Origin: a bacterium
GTDB taxonomy: Bacteria; CAYTYR01; UBA6262
Direction: 5' to 3'
DNA: 32,394 nucleotides
Assembly (NCBI GenBank): GCA_028712895.1
Contig: JAQTPL010000023.1
Span: 1-32,394, forward strand
Position numbers and translations under genes: made by a program. The notes under the pieces were generated by a model. That model was given only the letters and a program-made list of their open reading frames with translations, made no database searches and was not told the DNA's origin. This document shows positions 24,009-32,299 of this stretch, piece by piece; the stretch's first letter is position 1; each line of letters begins with the position of its first letter.

Positions 24009-25682
24009 TTATCGCTGGATCTCCTTTATTTTTCTTTTTAACATCTTATTCTGGGGATTAGCAGCCAGGGATTGACGCCAGTATTGGAGGGCTTCTTCAG
24101 TGCGTAATAAGGCAGCATAAGCATCGCCCAGGTGTTCCAGGACAACCGGGTCGCTTTTCATATAGATTACTGCTTTGGTCAGATATTCCAAAGCCTCACT
24201 ATACTTTTCCTGGCGGAAATAGAGCCAGCCGAGGCTATCCAGAAAAGCGCCATTTTCAGGTTCCAGGGAAATAGCTTTTTTAAGATACCCTTCAGCCTCA
24301 ACCAGGTTTTCCCCCCGGTCAGCATAAGAATAGCCCAGGTAATTCAATGCCTGTGAATTCTTGGAATTATAACTGATCGCTTTTTGCATAGCTTCCACCA
24401 TCTGGGGAAATTCACCTGTCTCATCGTAAAGGATCCCTAAACGAAAATATAACTCATCTATGTCCGGCTCTTTGCTGGTCTGTCCCAAGCGTAATCCCTG
24501 CTCATTCTTAAGGATAATAGACTTTTTATAGGCAGCCATAGCTTCGGAATATTTTTTAAGGTCTGTATAGATTACACCCAGAAAATAATACAACAATAGG
24601 TTATTTTTATCAGCGGCAATAGCTTCCTGCATCACCTGTAAAGCCTTCTTCGCCTGCTTTTGCTGCAGGTAAAGATATCCTAGATGAAGATAAATACTGC
24701 TTTTAGCGGGCAGAATGGCCCCGGCTTGTGACTGGTTGAGCGGTTGCCTGGTCGAGATCTGGTCTAACCGCTGTAGCGATAATTCATAATAAGAAATGGC
24801 TTGCTTTAATTCTTTCTGTTCTTCACTGATCGCGGCCAAATAAAAATAACTGGAAACAGAAAGGTCATCAGCTACTTTTTTTTCGATCTTAGTAAAAACC
24901 TCGGCGCTCTTAATAAATTCTTTCTGCTCATAATACAAGACACCCAGCCGGTATTGGGCCAGGCTATTGGCAGGATTTAATTTAATTAACTGTTGATATG
25001 TTTCAATCGCCTGGAGATAATCCTGGTCCCTTTCGTAAGCTTCAGCCAAGCCAAAATAGGCCATCAAATTCTCCGGCGCCAGCTTGATGACCTGTCCATA
25101 GGTCGCAATCGCTTCTTTGTTCTTGTCTACAGCCAGGTACGCGCCAGCCAAACTCATATAAGCTTCTGCCTGTTCAGGGGCCAGCTGGCAGACTCTCTGC
25201 AATACTTCTATCGCCTGGCTGTAATTGCCGATATTCACGTACAAGGTGCCCAGGATAAATAAAGCCGCCTGGTTTTCCGGCTCTAAAGAAACAACTTTCT
25301 CGTATACAGGCACAGCTTCCTTAATCTTGTTCTGGCGAATTAAGATAGAACCGTAGAGGAAATATGACGGGATATATTTTTCATCACGTTTGATAGCTTC
25401 CTGCGCTTGCCGGATAGCCTGGGCAATATCCCCACTTAAACTATAGGCCACGCCCAACTGGACAAATAAGGGAGCGCGCAGTGAATCATAACTTAAGGCC
25501 TGCTGGTAAGATTCGATGGCTTGCTGGTATTTACCTTCCCGTTCCTGCAATAGTCCCTGGATAAAATAAAAATAAGCTGCCCCGCTCCGGTCAATTTCAT
25601 ACCCAGATAGAGGAACGATAAAAGCTCCTAAAATAAAAAAAACCAGGATCGCCGGTAATAAGATTTTTAATTTTTGTGACAT
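24009..25682 (-). CDS. Large TPR-repeat protein, membrane-anchored or secreted
   Basis: It has 557 residues. An N-terminal hydrophobic segment (LKILLPAILVFFILGAFIV) is a signal or anchor, followed by about a dozen or more tetratricopeptide repeats over residues 30-555 (for example YQQAIESYQQAL, AIEVLQRVCQLAPEQAEAY, YSEALEYLTKAV). TPR arrays are protein-protein scaffolds. Its position directly after pilM-N and pilO suggests a role in pilus assembly or in outer-membrane assembly with the LolB-like protein downstream, but no specific function can be assigned. Confidence 0.85.
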   Translation of the reverse strand: MSQKLKILLPAILVFFILGAFIVPLSGYEIDRSGAAYFYFIQGLLQEREGKYQQAIESYQQALSYDSLRAPLFVQLGVAYSLSGDIAQAIRQAQEAIKRDEKYIPSYFLYGSILIRQNKIKEAVPVYEKVVSLEPENQAALFILGTLYVNIGNYSQAIEVLQRVCQLAPEQAEAYMSLAGAYLAVDKNKEAIATYGQVIKLAPENLMAYFGLAEAYERDQDYLQAIETYQQLIKLNPANSLAQYRLGVLYYEQKEFIKSAEVFTKIEKKVADDLSVSSYFYLAAISEEQKELKQAISYYELSLQRLDQISTRQPLNQSQAGAILPAKSSIYLHLGYLYLQQKQAKKALQVMQEAIAADKNNLLLYYFLGVIYTDLKKYSEAMAAYKKSIILKNEQGLRLGQTSKEPDIDELYFRLGILYDETGEFPQMVEAMQKAISYNSKNSQALNYLGYSYADRGENLVEAEGYLKKAISLEPENGAFLDSLGWLYFRQEKYSEALEYLTKAVIYMKSDPVVLEHLGDAYAALLRTEEALQYWRQSLAANPQNKMLKRKIKEIQR

Positions 25683-25699
25683 TATTCCACTCGTATAAA

Positions 25700-26275
25700 T
25701 TATTTTTTAGCCGGTTCGGCTTTTTTAGCCGGTTCCAGCATAGTAAAAGCTGTTAAAGATAAGGCAATTTGCATTTCTTCCGGGTCTAAATCATTGACTT
25801 TGATAAAGAGCCCGTCTACCCGGGTCAGGCGCTGCATTTTTTCCAGTTCTTTTAGATATTCTATTAGTTTGGGATAACTGCAGCCAAAAATTACTTGAAT
25901 CGGCACAAGTGTATATTTATCAATAGTAACGACTGAGCCAGGAACAATGGAACTATATTCCTTAATGCCCAAACGGGAACCGATCTGGGCTAGATCCTGT
26001 ACCAATTCGGCGATGTTAACATCATTGGGCAATCTCCTCCGGATCAAACTGATCTTGCGATTATTATCGTAAATATCCCGTTCCAATTTAGGCACATACG
26101 ATTCATCCTTCTTATTCTTGGCAAAACTAACTTCCATCGCCTGAAGCTGGGTGCTTAATCCAATAAGCTTTTTTATTTGTTGCCCAAATAAAAGGAAATA
26201 GGCGCTGGCCAGGCACACGACAACGGCTGCGGCGATGATCGCTAATTTAATTTTGGTGGTGAATTTGAATTGCAT
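25700..26275 (-). CDS. pilO: PilO-like type IV pilus inner-membrane protein
   Basis: Part of the inner-membrane alignment complex (PilM-PilN-PilO) of type IV pili. It has 191 residues: one N-terminal membrane helix (about 9-30), a coiled-coil stretch (about 40-90) and a ferredoxin-like C-terminal domain (about 95-180, VPIQVIFGCSYPKLIEYLKELEKMQ). The tail is a short Glu/Lys/Ala/Pro repeat (EPAKK twice). It overlaps the stop of the PilM-PilN gene by 1 bp (TAATG), indicating coupling. Confidence 0.88.
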   Translation of the reverse strand: MQFKFTTKIKLAIIAAAVVVCLASAYFLLFGQQIKKLIGLSTQLQAMEVSFAKNKKDESYVPKLERDIYDNNRKISLIRRRLPNDVNIAELVQDLAQIGSRLGIKEYSSIVPGSVVTIDKYTLVPIQVIFGCSYPKLIEYLKELEKMQRLTRVDGLFIKVNDLDPEEMQIALSLTAFTMLEPAKKAEPAKK

Positions 26276-27963
26276 TATTTCTTGTCCTCTGGTTTTTTAT
26301 CTGGCGCCGGTGCCGGATTCAGAATGTTACATTTAATGGTCCACGCGACTCCCTGTTCTGTCCCGATCGCGGCTAGTTTAGCCCCGGTCAGGACACAGCT
26401 ACTGAAATGAGGCCACTGTTTCAGGTTAACCATAAAATCAGCTACTCCGGCTGATTTTGTGGCTAAGCCAACGACATCCAGGTTCAAATTTGGCGGAGGC
26501 CCGGCTTTTTTCTTAGCACCTTTGCCTTCTTTGGCGGTTTTAGCGGTAATCGCCGCTTCTTCCGGGATATCCCCGGAAATAATCACTTCTCGCAACCAGA
26601 CACTAGAAGGCATAGAAACGACTAGTTCCTCCAATACCTGCGCAATAGGGGGGGTAATTATATACATTTCTTTAAGTATGCCTTCAAACTTGGTTGCTTC
26701 AGCCAAGGTTTGGGCTGACTCCTGGGTCCTTTCTACTACATATTGCACATTGCTCAAAGCTTTTTTCATATCCGCAATACTGGTTTCCTTCTGTTTGATC
26801 TTAAAAGCCAGCAACAAGTAGAATAGTAAAATCAAAGCTGCTGTGGCTAACCCAGCGCCGACATAGTAAATCTTAAACGATATTCCTTCTTTGCGCATAT
26901 TTTCAGGCAAGAAGTTAAAGCGTTTTTCATTTTTTTTGGCCTTCATAGCCAATCCGATTGCCGTGACCAGGGATGGGCCAATTTCCTCCAGTAGTCCAAC
27001 CGGGATATTTTTTATTTCATTCTTAACGTTTTCCAGGGGCGGATTGGCGATTTCCAGCGGGATATCAATTTTTTCTTTCAGGAATTGCAAGACCTGCCGC
27101 AATTTACTGCCGCCGCCGCAGACAAAAGCCAGATCAATTTTTTTGTGTTCCTGCAGTTGAAAATAACTCAGGGAATTGCGGATCTCAGTGGCAATACGTT
27201 CAAACTGCGGGGTAACAGTCGGGGGTAAACCTTCTTTTATCTTCGAGTTTTCAGCTTTTTCATAATCCAGGTTTAGTATATCCTGGATTACCCTGGTCAG
27301 CAAATTCCCTCCCAAAGGGACATTGCGGGTAAAGAGCATATCCAGCCCTTTGGTCACCACTACTTCTGTGGTCGCAGCACCCAACTCGATGATGCCGGTA
27401 GTTTCCACGTTTAACCGCGGTTTCAGGGCCGTAATCCCTCTCATCAAAGCAAAGGGGACCACATCGATCGATTCTTGTTCGATCCCGATCTCACGCATTA
27501 AGGCCATATTTTTGTCAATTTCTGTTTTGGGAACAACGGCAACCGATATCCTGACCTTCTCCTCTTTCGTGGTAGTCGGATCATCTAAAGTATAAAAATC
27601 AACCGCTGCGTCTTCAACCGGGAACGGGATCTCTGCCTCGATCTCAGCAATGATCATTTTCTTTACTTCTTCCCGGGAGAGGCGCATAACCGGGCCTTTC
27701 GGCAAGGAAATGACGCGGTTAATCACTAATTTGCCGTTTAAGGCGGTGACTACTTTCTTGGTTTTTAGGCCGGATTTGGGCAGAGCGGCTTGGATGGCTT
27801 TAAGCAGAGCTTTATGGCGGTCTTCCTCATTGGTCAGGTCAGGAATAGCTTCAATCGGTGCATAGCCGACATGTTTTAAAATAATTTCCTTGCCGGTTTC
27901 GACAAGCTCGACGGCTTTTACATTATTTGCACCAATATCTAAACCAATAACAGATTTAGCCAA
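26275..27963 (-). CDS. PilM-PilN fusion protein
   Basis: It has 562 residues. Residues 1-345 are PilM: actin-like ATPase fold starting SVIGLDIGANNVKAVEL, with IELGAATTEVVV as the phosphate loop and FVCGGGSKL near 281. FNFLP at 349-353 is the start of PilN, normally a separate protein (INLLP-type motif); here it is followed by a membrane helix at about 363-389 and the PilN periplasmic domain to the end. In Pseudomonas the PilN N-terminus binds PilM, so the fusion makes that contact covalent. The start codon is TTG at 27963 with GAGG 6 nt upstream. It is the first gene behind the promoter at 28029-28057. Confidence 0.9.
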   Translation of the reverse strand: MAKSVIGLDIGANNVKAVELVETGKEIILKHVGYAPIEAIPDLTNEEDRHKALLKAIQAALPKSGLKTKKVVTALNGKLVINRVISLPKGPVMRLSREEVKKMIIAEIEAEIPFPVEDAAVDFYTLDDPTTTKEEKVRISVAVVPKTEIDKNMALMREIGIEQESIDVVPFALMRGITALKPRLNVETTGIIELGAATTEVVVTKGLDMLFTRNVPLGGNLLTRVIQDILNLDYEKAENSKIKEGLPPTVTPQFERIATEIRNSLSYFQLQEHKKIDLAFVCGGGSKLRQVLQFLKEKIDIPLEIANPPLENVKNEIKNIPVGLLEEIGPSLVTAIGLAMKAKKNEKRFNFLPENMRKEGISFKIYYVGAGLATAALILLFYLLLAFKIKQKETSIADMKKALSNVQYVVERTQESAQTLAEATKFEGILKEMYIITPPIAQVLEELVVSMPSSVWLREVIISGDIPEEAAITAKTAKEGKGAKKKAGPPPNLNLDVVGLATKSAGVADFMVNLKQWPHFSSCVLTGAKLAAIGTEQGVAWTIKCNILNPAPAPDKKPEDKK

Positions 27964-28028
27964 TACTGACCTCTCCTAAATGTTGTTAGATCAAATACGA
28001 ATGATACAAGATATAGTATAGCTATTTA

Positions 28029-28057
28029 ATTATATGCTTATTGTTTTAGTTTGTAAA
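28029..28057 (-). promoter_or_regulatory. Sigma70-type promoter for pilMN operon
   Basis: TTTACA (28057-28052) and a perfect TATAAT (28034-28029) are 17 nt apart. Transcription would start near 28022, giving a leader of about 58 nt to the TTG start. The operon would include pilMN, pilO and the TPR gene. Confidence 0.75.
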
Positions 28058-28065
28058 GTTAAAAA

Positions 28066-28154
28066 TAGTCACGAGTCTCTGGTCAACGGGTCCCGAGTCA
28101 AGGTAATATATATGAATAATAAACTAGACTCGCGAACTCGAAACTCGCAGACCT
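28066..28154. repeat. Heptamer array, CGAGTTT type, in inverted arms (pilX-like/pilMN gap)
   Basis: Arm one (28066-28103) carries CGAGTCT, GGGTCCC and CGAGTC words. Arm two (28123-28154) on the minus strand reads GCGAGTT, TCGAGTT and CGCGAGT at 7-bp spacing. The arms are partly complementary around a TA-rich loop. It lies between the stop of the propeller gene and the pilMN promoter, the position of a terminator, but no T-tract follows. Confidence 0.75.
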
Positions 28155-28157
28155 GTT

Positions 28158-29672
28158 TTAGAATGTATCCCGCCAGGATTCTGTCAATACTGTCATAGTC
28201 CCGGTCGGGGTGACCTGGCTGGCGAATTTATAAAGACGGTTGCTGTCAGAACCGATATACAGGTTATTGCCATAAATAGCCGGGGAAGAATCGACATTGC
28301 CCTGGGTGTTATAACGATAGCGGCGGCTCAGGTTACTGATATTAAGCGCGACCACATAATTATCATCATTACCGACAAAGAGCTGGTCATTTTGCACCGC
28401 CGGGGTAGAGTCAACCGCGTGACTGGTATTATAGCTGTCTACCTGCCGGCCATCCCGGCAGCGGAATTGATATAATCTCCTGGTGCCTGATCCTACGAAA
28501 ATACTGTCCTCTTCCGGCGAATAAACCGGAGACGACTGAATATCTCCGTAGCTCCTCCTGGCGATCCAATGCCACCAGCCGGAAGGATCAAAAGAAACAA
28601 CTGTTCCGCCCATTGAGCATTGGTAAATAAAAGTACCGCCGCCATATGGCTGGCCATGCCAGTACCAATAACCGCTTTCGGAAACACAAGCCGTGCTTCT
28701 GACCGCTCCATCCATATCTTCCGGCCACCCCGGTACCAAGCTCGCCGTAACCAGGTTAATGGCATAGAAATAACTGTTGTCCGCGCCAATATATAATACA
28801 CCAGCAGCAGTGTCAATGGCCGGAGAAGAGTAGATAGCTACATTATTACTGATCAGGAAAGGCCAGCCCACTTTAATATTTCCGGTTTCATAGTCAAAAG
28901 CATAAACCCTGCCATCATCACAGGCAGTATAGATCACGTCATCAACCGCGCACGGCGAAGCCCGCCAGGGACGCAAAACAGCGGGATTACGGTAGCGCCA
29001 GACCAGGGCGCCGGTAGTCAGATTGAGGCAATAAAAATAACCGTCGAGTGAACCAACATAGACATAATTTTTGTAAATGCACGGCGAGGACAGCACATCA
29101 TTGCCGGTGGTATAGGACCAGATAAACCCGCCATCTGATGCCCGGATACAATAAACCTTATTATCGTCACAACCAAAGACTACCCGGCTCTTGTCCACCG
29201 CGGGAGAAGAATTGATATCGCCGCCCGCGGTATAATACCATTTCTCATCCAACTCACGGGCTACGATATGCTGCGGGAAACTATAACCGGTCCGCTCCGG
29301 GCAATACTTGAACATAGGCCAGTTGCCCATCAGGATCCTGACCCGCAAAGTCTTTTGCACCCCTTTATAAGTGCCAACGGATTTCAATTGCACTGTTCCC
29401 CCATCGCCGTCCTCCAGGGTGACCGTGAAACTACCGCCGTTAAAACTCATGGTCGCGCCGGTGCGCCAGCTGGAATCATAATCCAGCTGCGGCAGGGACC
29501 AGCTTAATCCCGCTTCCGCGATATATAAAGCAATAGTCGTATTCTCGGAACCAGCGGCCATGCGCACATCAGTGGTCAGGATATTAATAAATAGCAATCC
29601 CAGGAGTAAAACAAAAAGCACTATCCCGATAGCCATAATGAGTATCGCGCCGCGTTTATTCTTCAGATACAC
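28158..29672 (-). CDS. PilX-like minor pilin fused to eight-repeat beta-propeller
   Basis: It has 504 residues. Residues 1-8 (MYLKNKRG) are a short prepilin leader; the following hydrophobic helix AILIMAIGIVLFVLLLGLLF lacks Glu at position 5, like PilX and GspK proteins. About 125-495 is a PQQ-type beta-propeller: eight repeats marked by SSPA-like motifs (NSSPAV, LSSPCI, RASPCA, YSSPAI, RSTACV, QSSPVY, DSTPAV, DSSPAI) and AxDGxxxW-type blade ends. PilY1 carries a propeller as a separate tip adhesin that works with PilX; here one polypeptide seems to combine both. The start is GTG at 29672 with GAGG 5 nt upstream. It would be the last gene of the minor-pilin operon. Confidence 0.85.
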   Translation of the reverse strand: MYLKNKRGAILIMAIGIVLFVLLLGLLFINILTTDVRMAAGSENTTIALYIAEAGLSWSLPQLDYDSSWRTGATMSFNGGSFTVTLEDGDGGTVQLKSVGTYKGVQKTLRVRILMGNWPMFKYCPERTGYSFPQHIVARELDEKWYYTAGGDINSSPAVDKSRVVFGCDDNKVYCIRASDGGFIWSYTTGNDVLSSPCIYKNYVYVGSLDGYFYCLNLTTGALVWRYRNPAVLRPWRASPCAVDDVIYTACDDGRVYAFDYETGNIKVGWPFLISNNVAIYSSPAIDTAAGVLYIGADNSYFYAINLVTASLVPGWPEDMDGAVRSTACVSESGYWYWHGQPYGGGTFIYQCSMGGTVVSFDPSGWWHWIARRSYGDIQSSPVYSPEEDSIFVGSGTRRLYQFRCRDGRQVDSYNTSHAVDSTPAVQNDQLFVGNDDNYVVALNISNLSRRYRYNTQGNVDSSPAIYGNNLYIGSDSNRLYKFASQVTPTGTMTVLTESWRDTF

Positions 29673-29683
29673 TTTAACCTCGT

Positions 29684-30268
29684 TTATTGTTGCGGTTTAT
29701 TCCTGGGAAATACTTTTGTCGCCAGATTAACGGTCTGAGCGTTATTGGCCACTCGTATCCTAATGGCGATCTGCCCTTCATATTCTAAAGTAAAATATAA
29801 TTTAGTAACATAAGTCGCTACTACGTTAGTATCTGACCCGCCGGCAGCATAGGTCACTGTACGCTGCAGATCCCCATTGAGCTGCGGCTCATACCGTACT
29901 GTCTGCATATCATCAGGGTTTTCCAGTTCCAGCGGCGCGCTGAAATCGATCCGGTCACGATTAGCATCAAGCGTAGTAATGGTAATGGTGGAAATATCCG
30001 CCTGCCTGATCTCCCGGGCCATTTTTTCCGTCGCTGTGCGGGCCTGTTGGACAATATTTGTTTGCACATCCTGGTACTTATACGCATTGGTTGTCTCGCG
30101 CAGGATATCATACAGGACTATCACTATCAGACTGATAATGACAATGGCGATGATAAACTCTACACCACTCAAACCTTTTTTATTGCGAATTAAGCGAATG
30201 TTAGCGAATTTCGCTAATAAAAATGCTTTATTCGAGATATTAGCTATCATTCGAGTTATTCGGCTCAT
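29684..30268 (-). CDS. PilW-like minor pilin with unusually long leader
   Basis: It has 194 residues. The class III cleavage site is RNKKG followed by LSGVEFIIAIVIISL, with Glu at mature position 5 and a membrane helix after it. The middle contains RTATEKMAREIRQADIS, typical of PilW/PulJ-type minor pilins. The leader is 32 residues, against the usual 6-15, and most of it (ANISNKAFLLAKFANIRLI) is read from repeat-like DNA at 30181-30262. The ATG overlaps the previous stop (TAATG) and AGGAAA lies about 6 nt upstream. No alternative ATG, GTG or TTG lies nearer the cleavage site, only Met7. Confidence 0.85.
   Translation of the reverse strand: MSRITRMIANISNKAFLLAKFANIRLIRNKKGLSGVEFIIAIVIISLIVIVLYDILRETTNAYKYQDVQTNIVQQARTATEKMAREIRQADISTITITTLDANRDRIDFSAPLELENPDDMQTVRYEPQLNGDLQRTVTYAAGGSDTNVVATYVTKLYFTLEYEGQIAIRIRVANNAQTVNLATKVFPRNKPQQ
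30181..30262. repeat. Repeat-like words inside the PilW-type leader
   Basis: GCGAAT occurs at 30185, 30194 and 30203. A 17-bp perfect palindrome TTAGCGAATTTCGCTAA occupies 30201-30217. TTCGAG occurs at 30231 and 30250. This resembles the intergenic arrays but lies within an open frame with no stop; the 7-bp period is not clear here. Confidence 0.55.
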
Positions 30269-30795
30269 TAATAGTTTCCTTTGATCGCCCGCAGCACTAC
30301 GCTTTGCGTGTCATTTTCCCAGGATACGGTCACAGTAACACGTTTGAATCTCGTTATTGATGTTGACACCAGGTCGAGATTAGTTTCACTGACATAATCA
30401 ACGATCACTCTTCTCCTAAACCCGGTATACTCTGTCATTATTGTATTATCCACTTCCCTGGGAGGGCTCTCGTTAAAGCCGTCAAAATCGTCAACATCGT
30501 CATAGTTCCTGTTGGTCGGATTCCCCGCCCGCGTCTCCAGACCATCTGGGCCTAAACGGGATGTCGTATCCGGACTCGTCGGGTCTTCATCAAATTTTTT
30601 GCACATTATCTCTTCCATCAGATCCTGCGCCAGCATATTAGCCACGGTGATCTTCTGGGGATCCTTGCCTCTTTTTACGCCCTGCCCCAAGACGGTTATC
30701 AGCGGTACCAGCGCTACCGTGATCACTACCACCGCGACCAGGATTTCAGCGAGCGTAAACCCGGCTATTTCGTTGGATAATTTAAATAATCTCAT
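30268..30795 (-). CDS. PilV-like type IV pilus minor pilin
   Basis: It has 175 residues. The leader MRLFKLSNEIAG is followed by FTLAEILVAVVVITVALVPL, with Glu5 and a membrane helix, the class III pilin pattern. LAQDLMEEI and the late FRRRVIVDYV and VTVTVSW segments resemble PilV/GspI proteins. A hydrophilic Asp/Asn-rich region (residues about 70-115) with DDVDDFDGF could bind a metal. GGGA precedes the ATG. It would act in pilus priming or at the tip with its neighbours. Confidence 0.85.
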   Translation of the reverse strand: MRLFKLSNEIAGFTLAEILVAVVVITVALVPLITVLGQGVKRGKDPQKITVANMLAQDLMEEIMCKKFDEDPTSPDTTSRLGPDGLETRAGNPTNRNYDDVDDFDGFNESPPREVDNTIMTEYTGFRRRVIVDYVSETNLDLVSTSITRFKRVTVTVSWENDTQSVVLRAIKGNY

Positions 30796-30813
30796 TGAGA
30801 TATTCCCTGGATG

Positions 30814-30845
30814 ATTTCGCGGATTTCAAAAACTATTTCGCGGAT
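30814..30845. repeat. 11-bp direct repeat between two pilin genes
   Basis: ATTTCGCGGAT occurs at 30814-30824 and 30835-30845, 21 bp apart (three times 7). It fills most of the 52-bp gap between the FimT-like stop and the PilV-like start. Confidence 0.6.
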
Positions 30846-30847
30846 AG

Positions 30848-31339
30848 TCATGGTTTGGTCCAATAGGCGCGGCCGGTATTGTCTTCCACCCAGACAGAAT
30901 AGGAATCAGCACCATATTGCAGTACGGCTTTACCGCCGCTCGTGTTGCGACCCAAGGGATCAAATTCTATATACTCTGTCCCAGACGGGAAACCCGCCGA
31001 AACAAGATCGACATTATGGTGCTCCCCTTTAGTAAAATCACGGATCATGGGTTTACGATGGACGGGATCAGTGATGGGAGTGCTAAAAGTATTGGTATAA
31101 ACAATATACTTTTCTTGCGCCGGGTAAAAAATAACACCACTTTTTACCTGGGTGGTTTCAGCGGTTTTCTTGGCCAACATAATATCAGATACCAGCAACC
31201 TTGAGGCAGCTTTAGCCCGGTAGCTGAAAATCCCGGTCATGGAGATAAGCAGCACCGCGGTCAGGAACCCTATCAGTGCCAGCATGACCATGGTTTCAAC
31301 CAGGGTAAATCCCTTTTTTTTAAATATCCTAATTATCAT
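30848..31339 (-). CDS. FimT/GspH-like minor pilin
   Basis: It has 163 residues. The leader MIIRIFKKKG precedes GFTLVETMVMLALIGFL, the canonical class III site with Glu5. The body has the GspH-like beta-rich C-terminal domain (AAQEKYIVYTNTF-like strands, then GTEYIEFDPLGR and GADSYSVWVEDNTGR). It is the first pilin gene after the promoter at 31490-31518. AGGA lies about 10 nt before the ATG. Confidence 0.87.
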   Translation of the reverse strand: MIIRIFKKKGFTLVETMVMLALIGFLTAVLLISMTGIFSYRAKAASRLLVSDIMLAKKTAETTQVKSGVIFYPAQEKYIVYTNTFSTPITDPVHRKPMIRDFTKGEHHNVDLVSAGFPSGTEYIEFDPLGRNTSGGKAVLQYGADSYSVWVEDNTGRAYWTKP

Positions 31340-31382
31340 ATTTGTACTATCCTAGGTATATAGAAGTATGTTATTAGTTATG

Positions 31383-31457
31383 GAAGTAGGTATAGAAGTA
31401 GGTCTGAAGTTTATGGTTTTGAGCTTACACCCCTACACCATAGACTAAACTTACTTC
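31383..31457. repeat. Dispersed palindromic element A, copy 3, reversed
   Basis: A 75-bp element whose reverse complement begins GAAGTAAGTTTAGTC and ends ACCTACTTC, matching copies 1 and 2. It lies in the predicted 5' untranslated leader (about 144 nt) of the minor-pilin operon. Confidence 0.75.
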
Positions 31458-31489
31458 TTAACCTAACACCCAAATGCTAACTATAAGAA

Positions 31490-31518
31490 ATTGTACCTAA
31501 ATTAAAGGTTATTTTCAA
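31490..31518 (-). promoter_or_regulatory. Sigma70-type promoter for minor-pilin operon
   Basis: TTGAAA (31518-31513) and TACAAT (31495-31490) are exactly 17 nt apart, one mismatch each to consensus. The -35 box overlaps the last codons of the glycosyltransferase gene. Transcription would start near 31483. Confidence 0.65.
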
Positions 31519-32257
31519 CTTTTTTAAATATTTTAAAATTTCCCAGATGAAGTTTTTGCAAGACAAATTTCCCGACAACAGCTACGGTAGCTAAGCCATA
31601 AATAGCCGAGTTCAGGAAATTAATAGATGAAGCTTCCTTAAAATAGCGCGCCGGCACAGGCGTCTCTCCCAGCCGGAATCCGAAATAAACCGCTTCGGCC
31701 AGAAACTCCGTGTCAAACACGAAGTTATTAGAATTATTCTGCCAGGGGATAGTTTCCAACACTTTCCTGGTATACGCCCTGAACCCGGTATGAAACTCGC
31801 TTAAGTTCTGTCCGAAAAAAATATTTTCAAAGAGAGTAAGAGCCCGGTTGCTGATATATTTATACAACGGCATGCCGCCAGCCAAAGCCTCTGCCCTGGT
31901 CCTGATCCTGGATCCCAGCATGACATCATACAACCCATCGGTTAATGGTTTGATCATATAGGGAATTAGGCTGGAATCATATTGGTAATCAGGATGGACC
32001 ATCACTACAATATCAGCGCCTTGCTCCAATGCTTTTTGGTAGCAGGTTTTCTGATTACCGCCGTAACCCAGATTTTTTTCATGCGCAAATACCTGTAATC
32101 CTAATTCCCGGGCCATACTTACCGTATTATCGCCGCTGGCATCGTCTACAACAATAATTCCATCAACTATCCCGGGGGGGATATCCTGTACTGTCTTGGC
32201 AATAGTTTTACCAGCATTATAGGCAGGCATAACTACGATTATTTTTGGTTTCACCAT
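31502..32257 (-). CDS. GT2-family glycosyltransferase, dolichol-phosphate-mannose synthase-like
   Basis: It has 251 residues when started at MVKPKIIVVMPAYNAG (32257), where GGAGG is 4 nt upstream; a start at 32332 runs through a repeat and is rejected. The GT-A fold motifs are PAYNAGKTI, IVVDDASGDNT, EKNLGYGGNQK and MVHPDYQYD (a DxD-like position), followed by GSRIRTRAEALAGGMP and SEFHTGFRAYTR. This pattern matches enzymes that transfer sugars from nucleotide to lipid carriers or glycan acceptors; the sugar and acceptor are unknown. The C-terminus is hydrophobic (AIYGLATVAVVGKFVLQ), suggesting membrane contact. Confidence 0.9.
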   Translation of the reverse strand: MVKPKIIVVMPAYNAGKTIAKTVQDIPPGIVDGIIVVDDASGDNTVSMARELGLQVFAHEKNLGYGGNQKTCYQKALEQGADIVVMVHPDYQYDSSLIPYMIKPLTDGLYDVMLGSRIRTRAEALAGGMPLYKYISNRALTLFENIFFGQNLSEFHTGFRAYTRKVLETIPWQNNSNNFVFDTEFLAEAVYFGFRLGETPVPARYFKEASSINFLNSAIYGLATVAVVGKFVLQKLHLGNFKIFKKVENNL

Positions 32258-32269
32258 CAATCCTCCCTT

Positions 32270-32290
32270 AATTTTTGCCTTGCAAAAATT
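32270..32290 (-). promoter_or_regulatory. Hairpin just upstream of glycosyltransferase start
   Basis: AATTTTTGC pairs perfectly with GCAAAAATT around a 3-nt loop. On the minus strand it ends 3 nt before the GGGAGG ribosome binding site. It could influence translation; no T-tract marks it as a terminator. Confidence 0.4.
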
Positions 32291-32299
32291 GGAGCAGTC

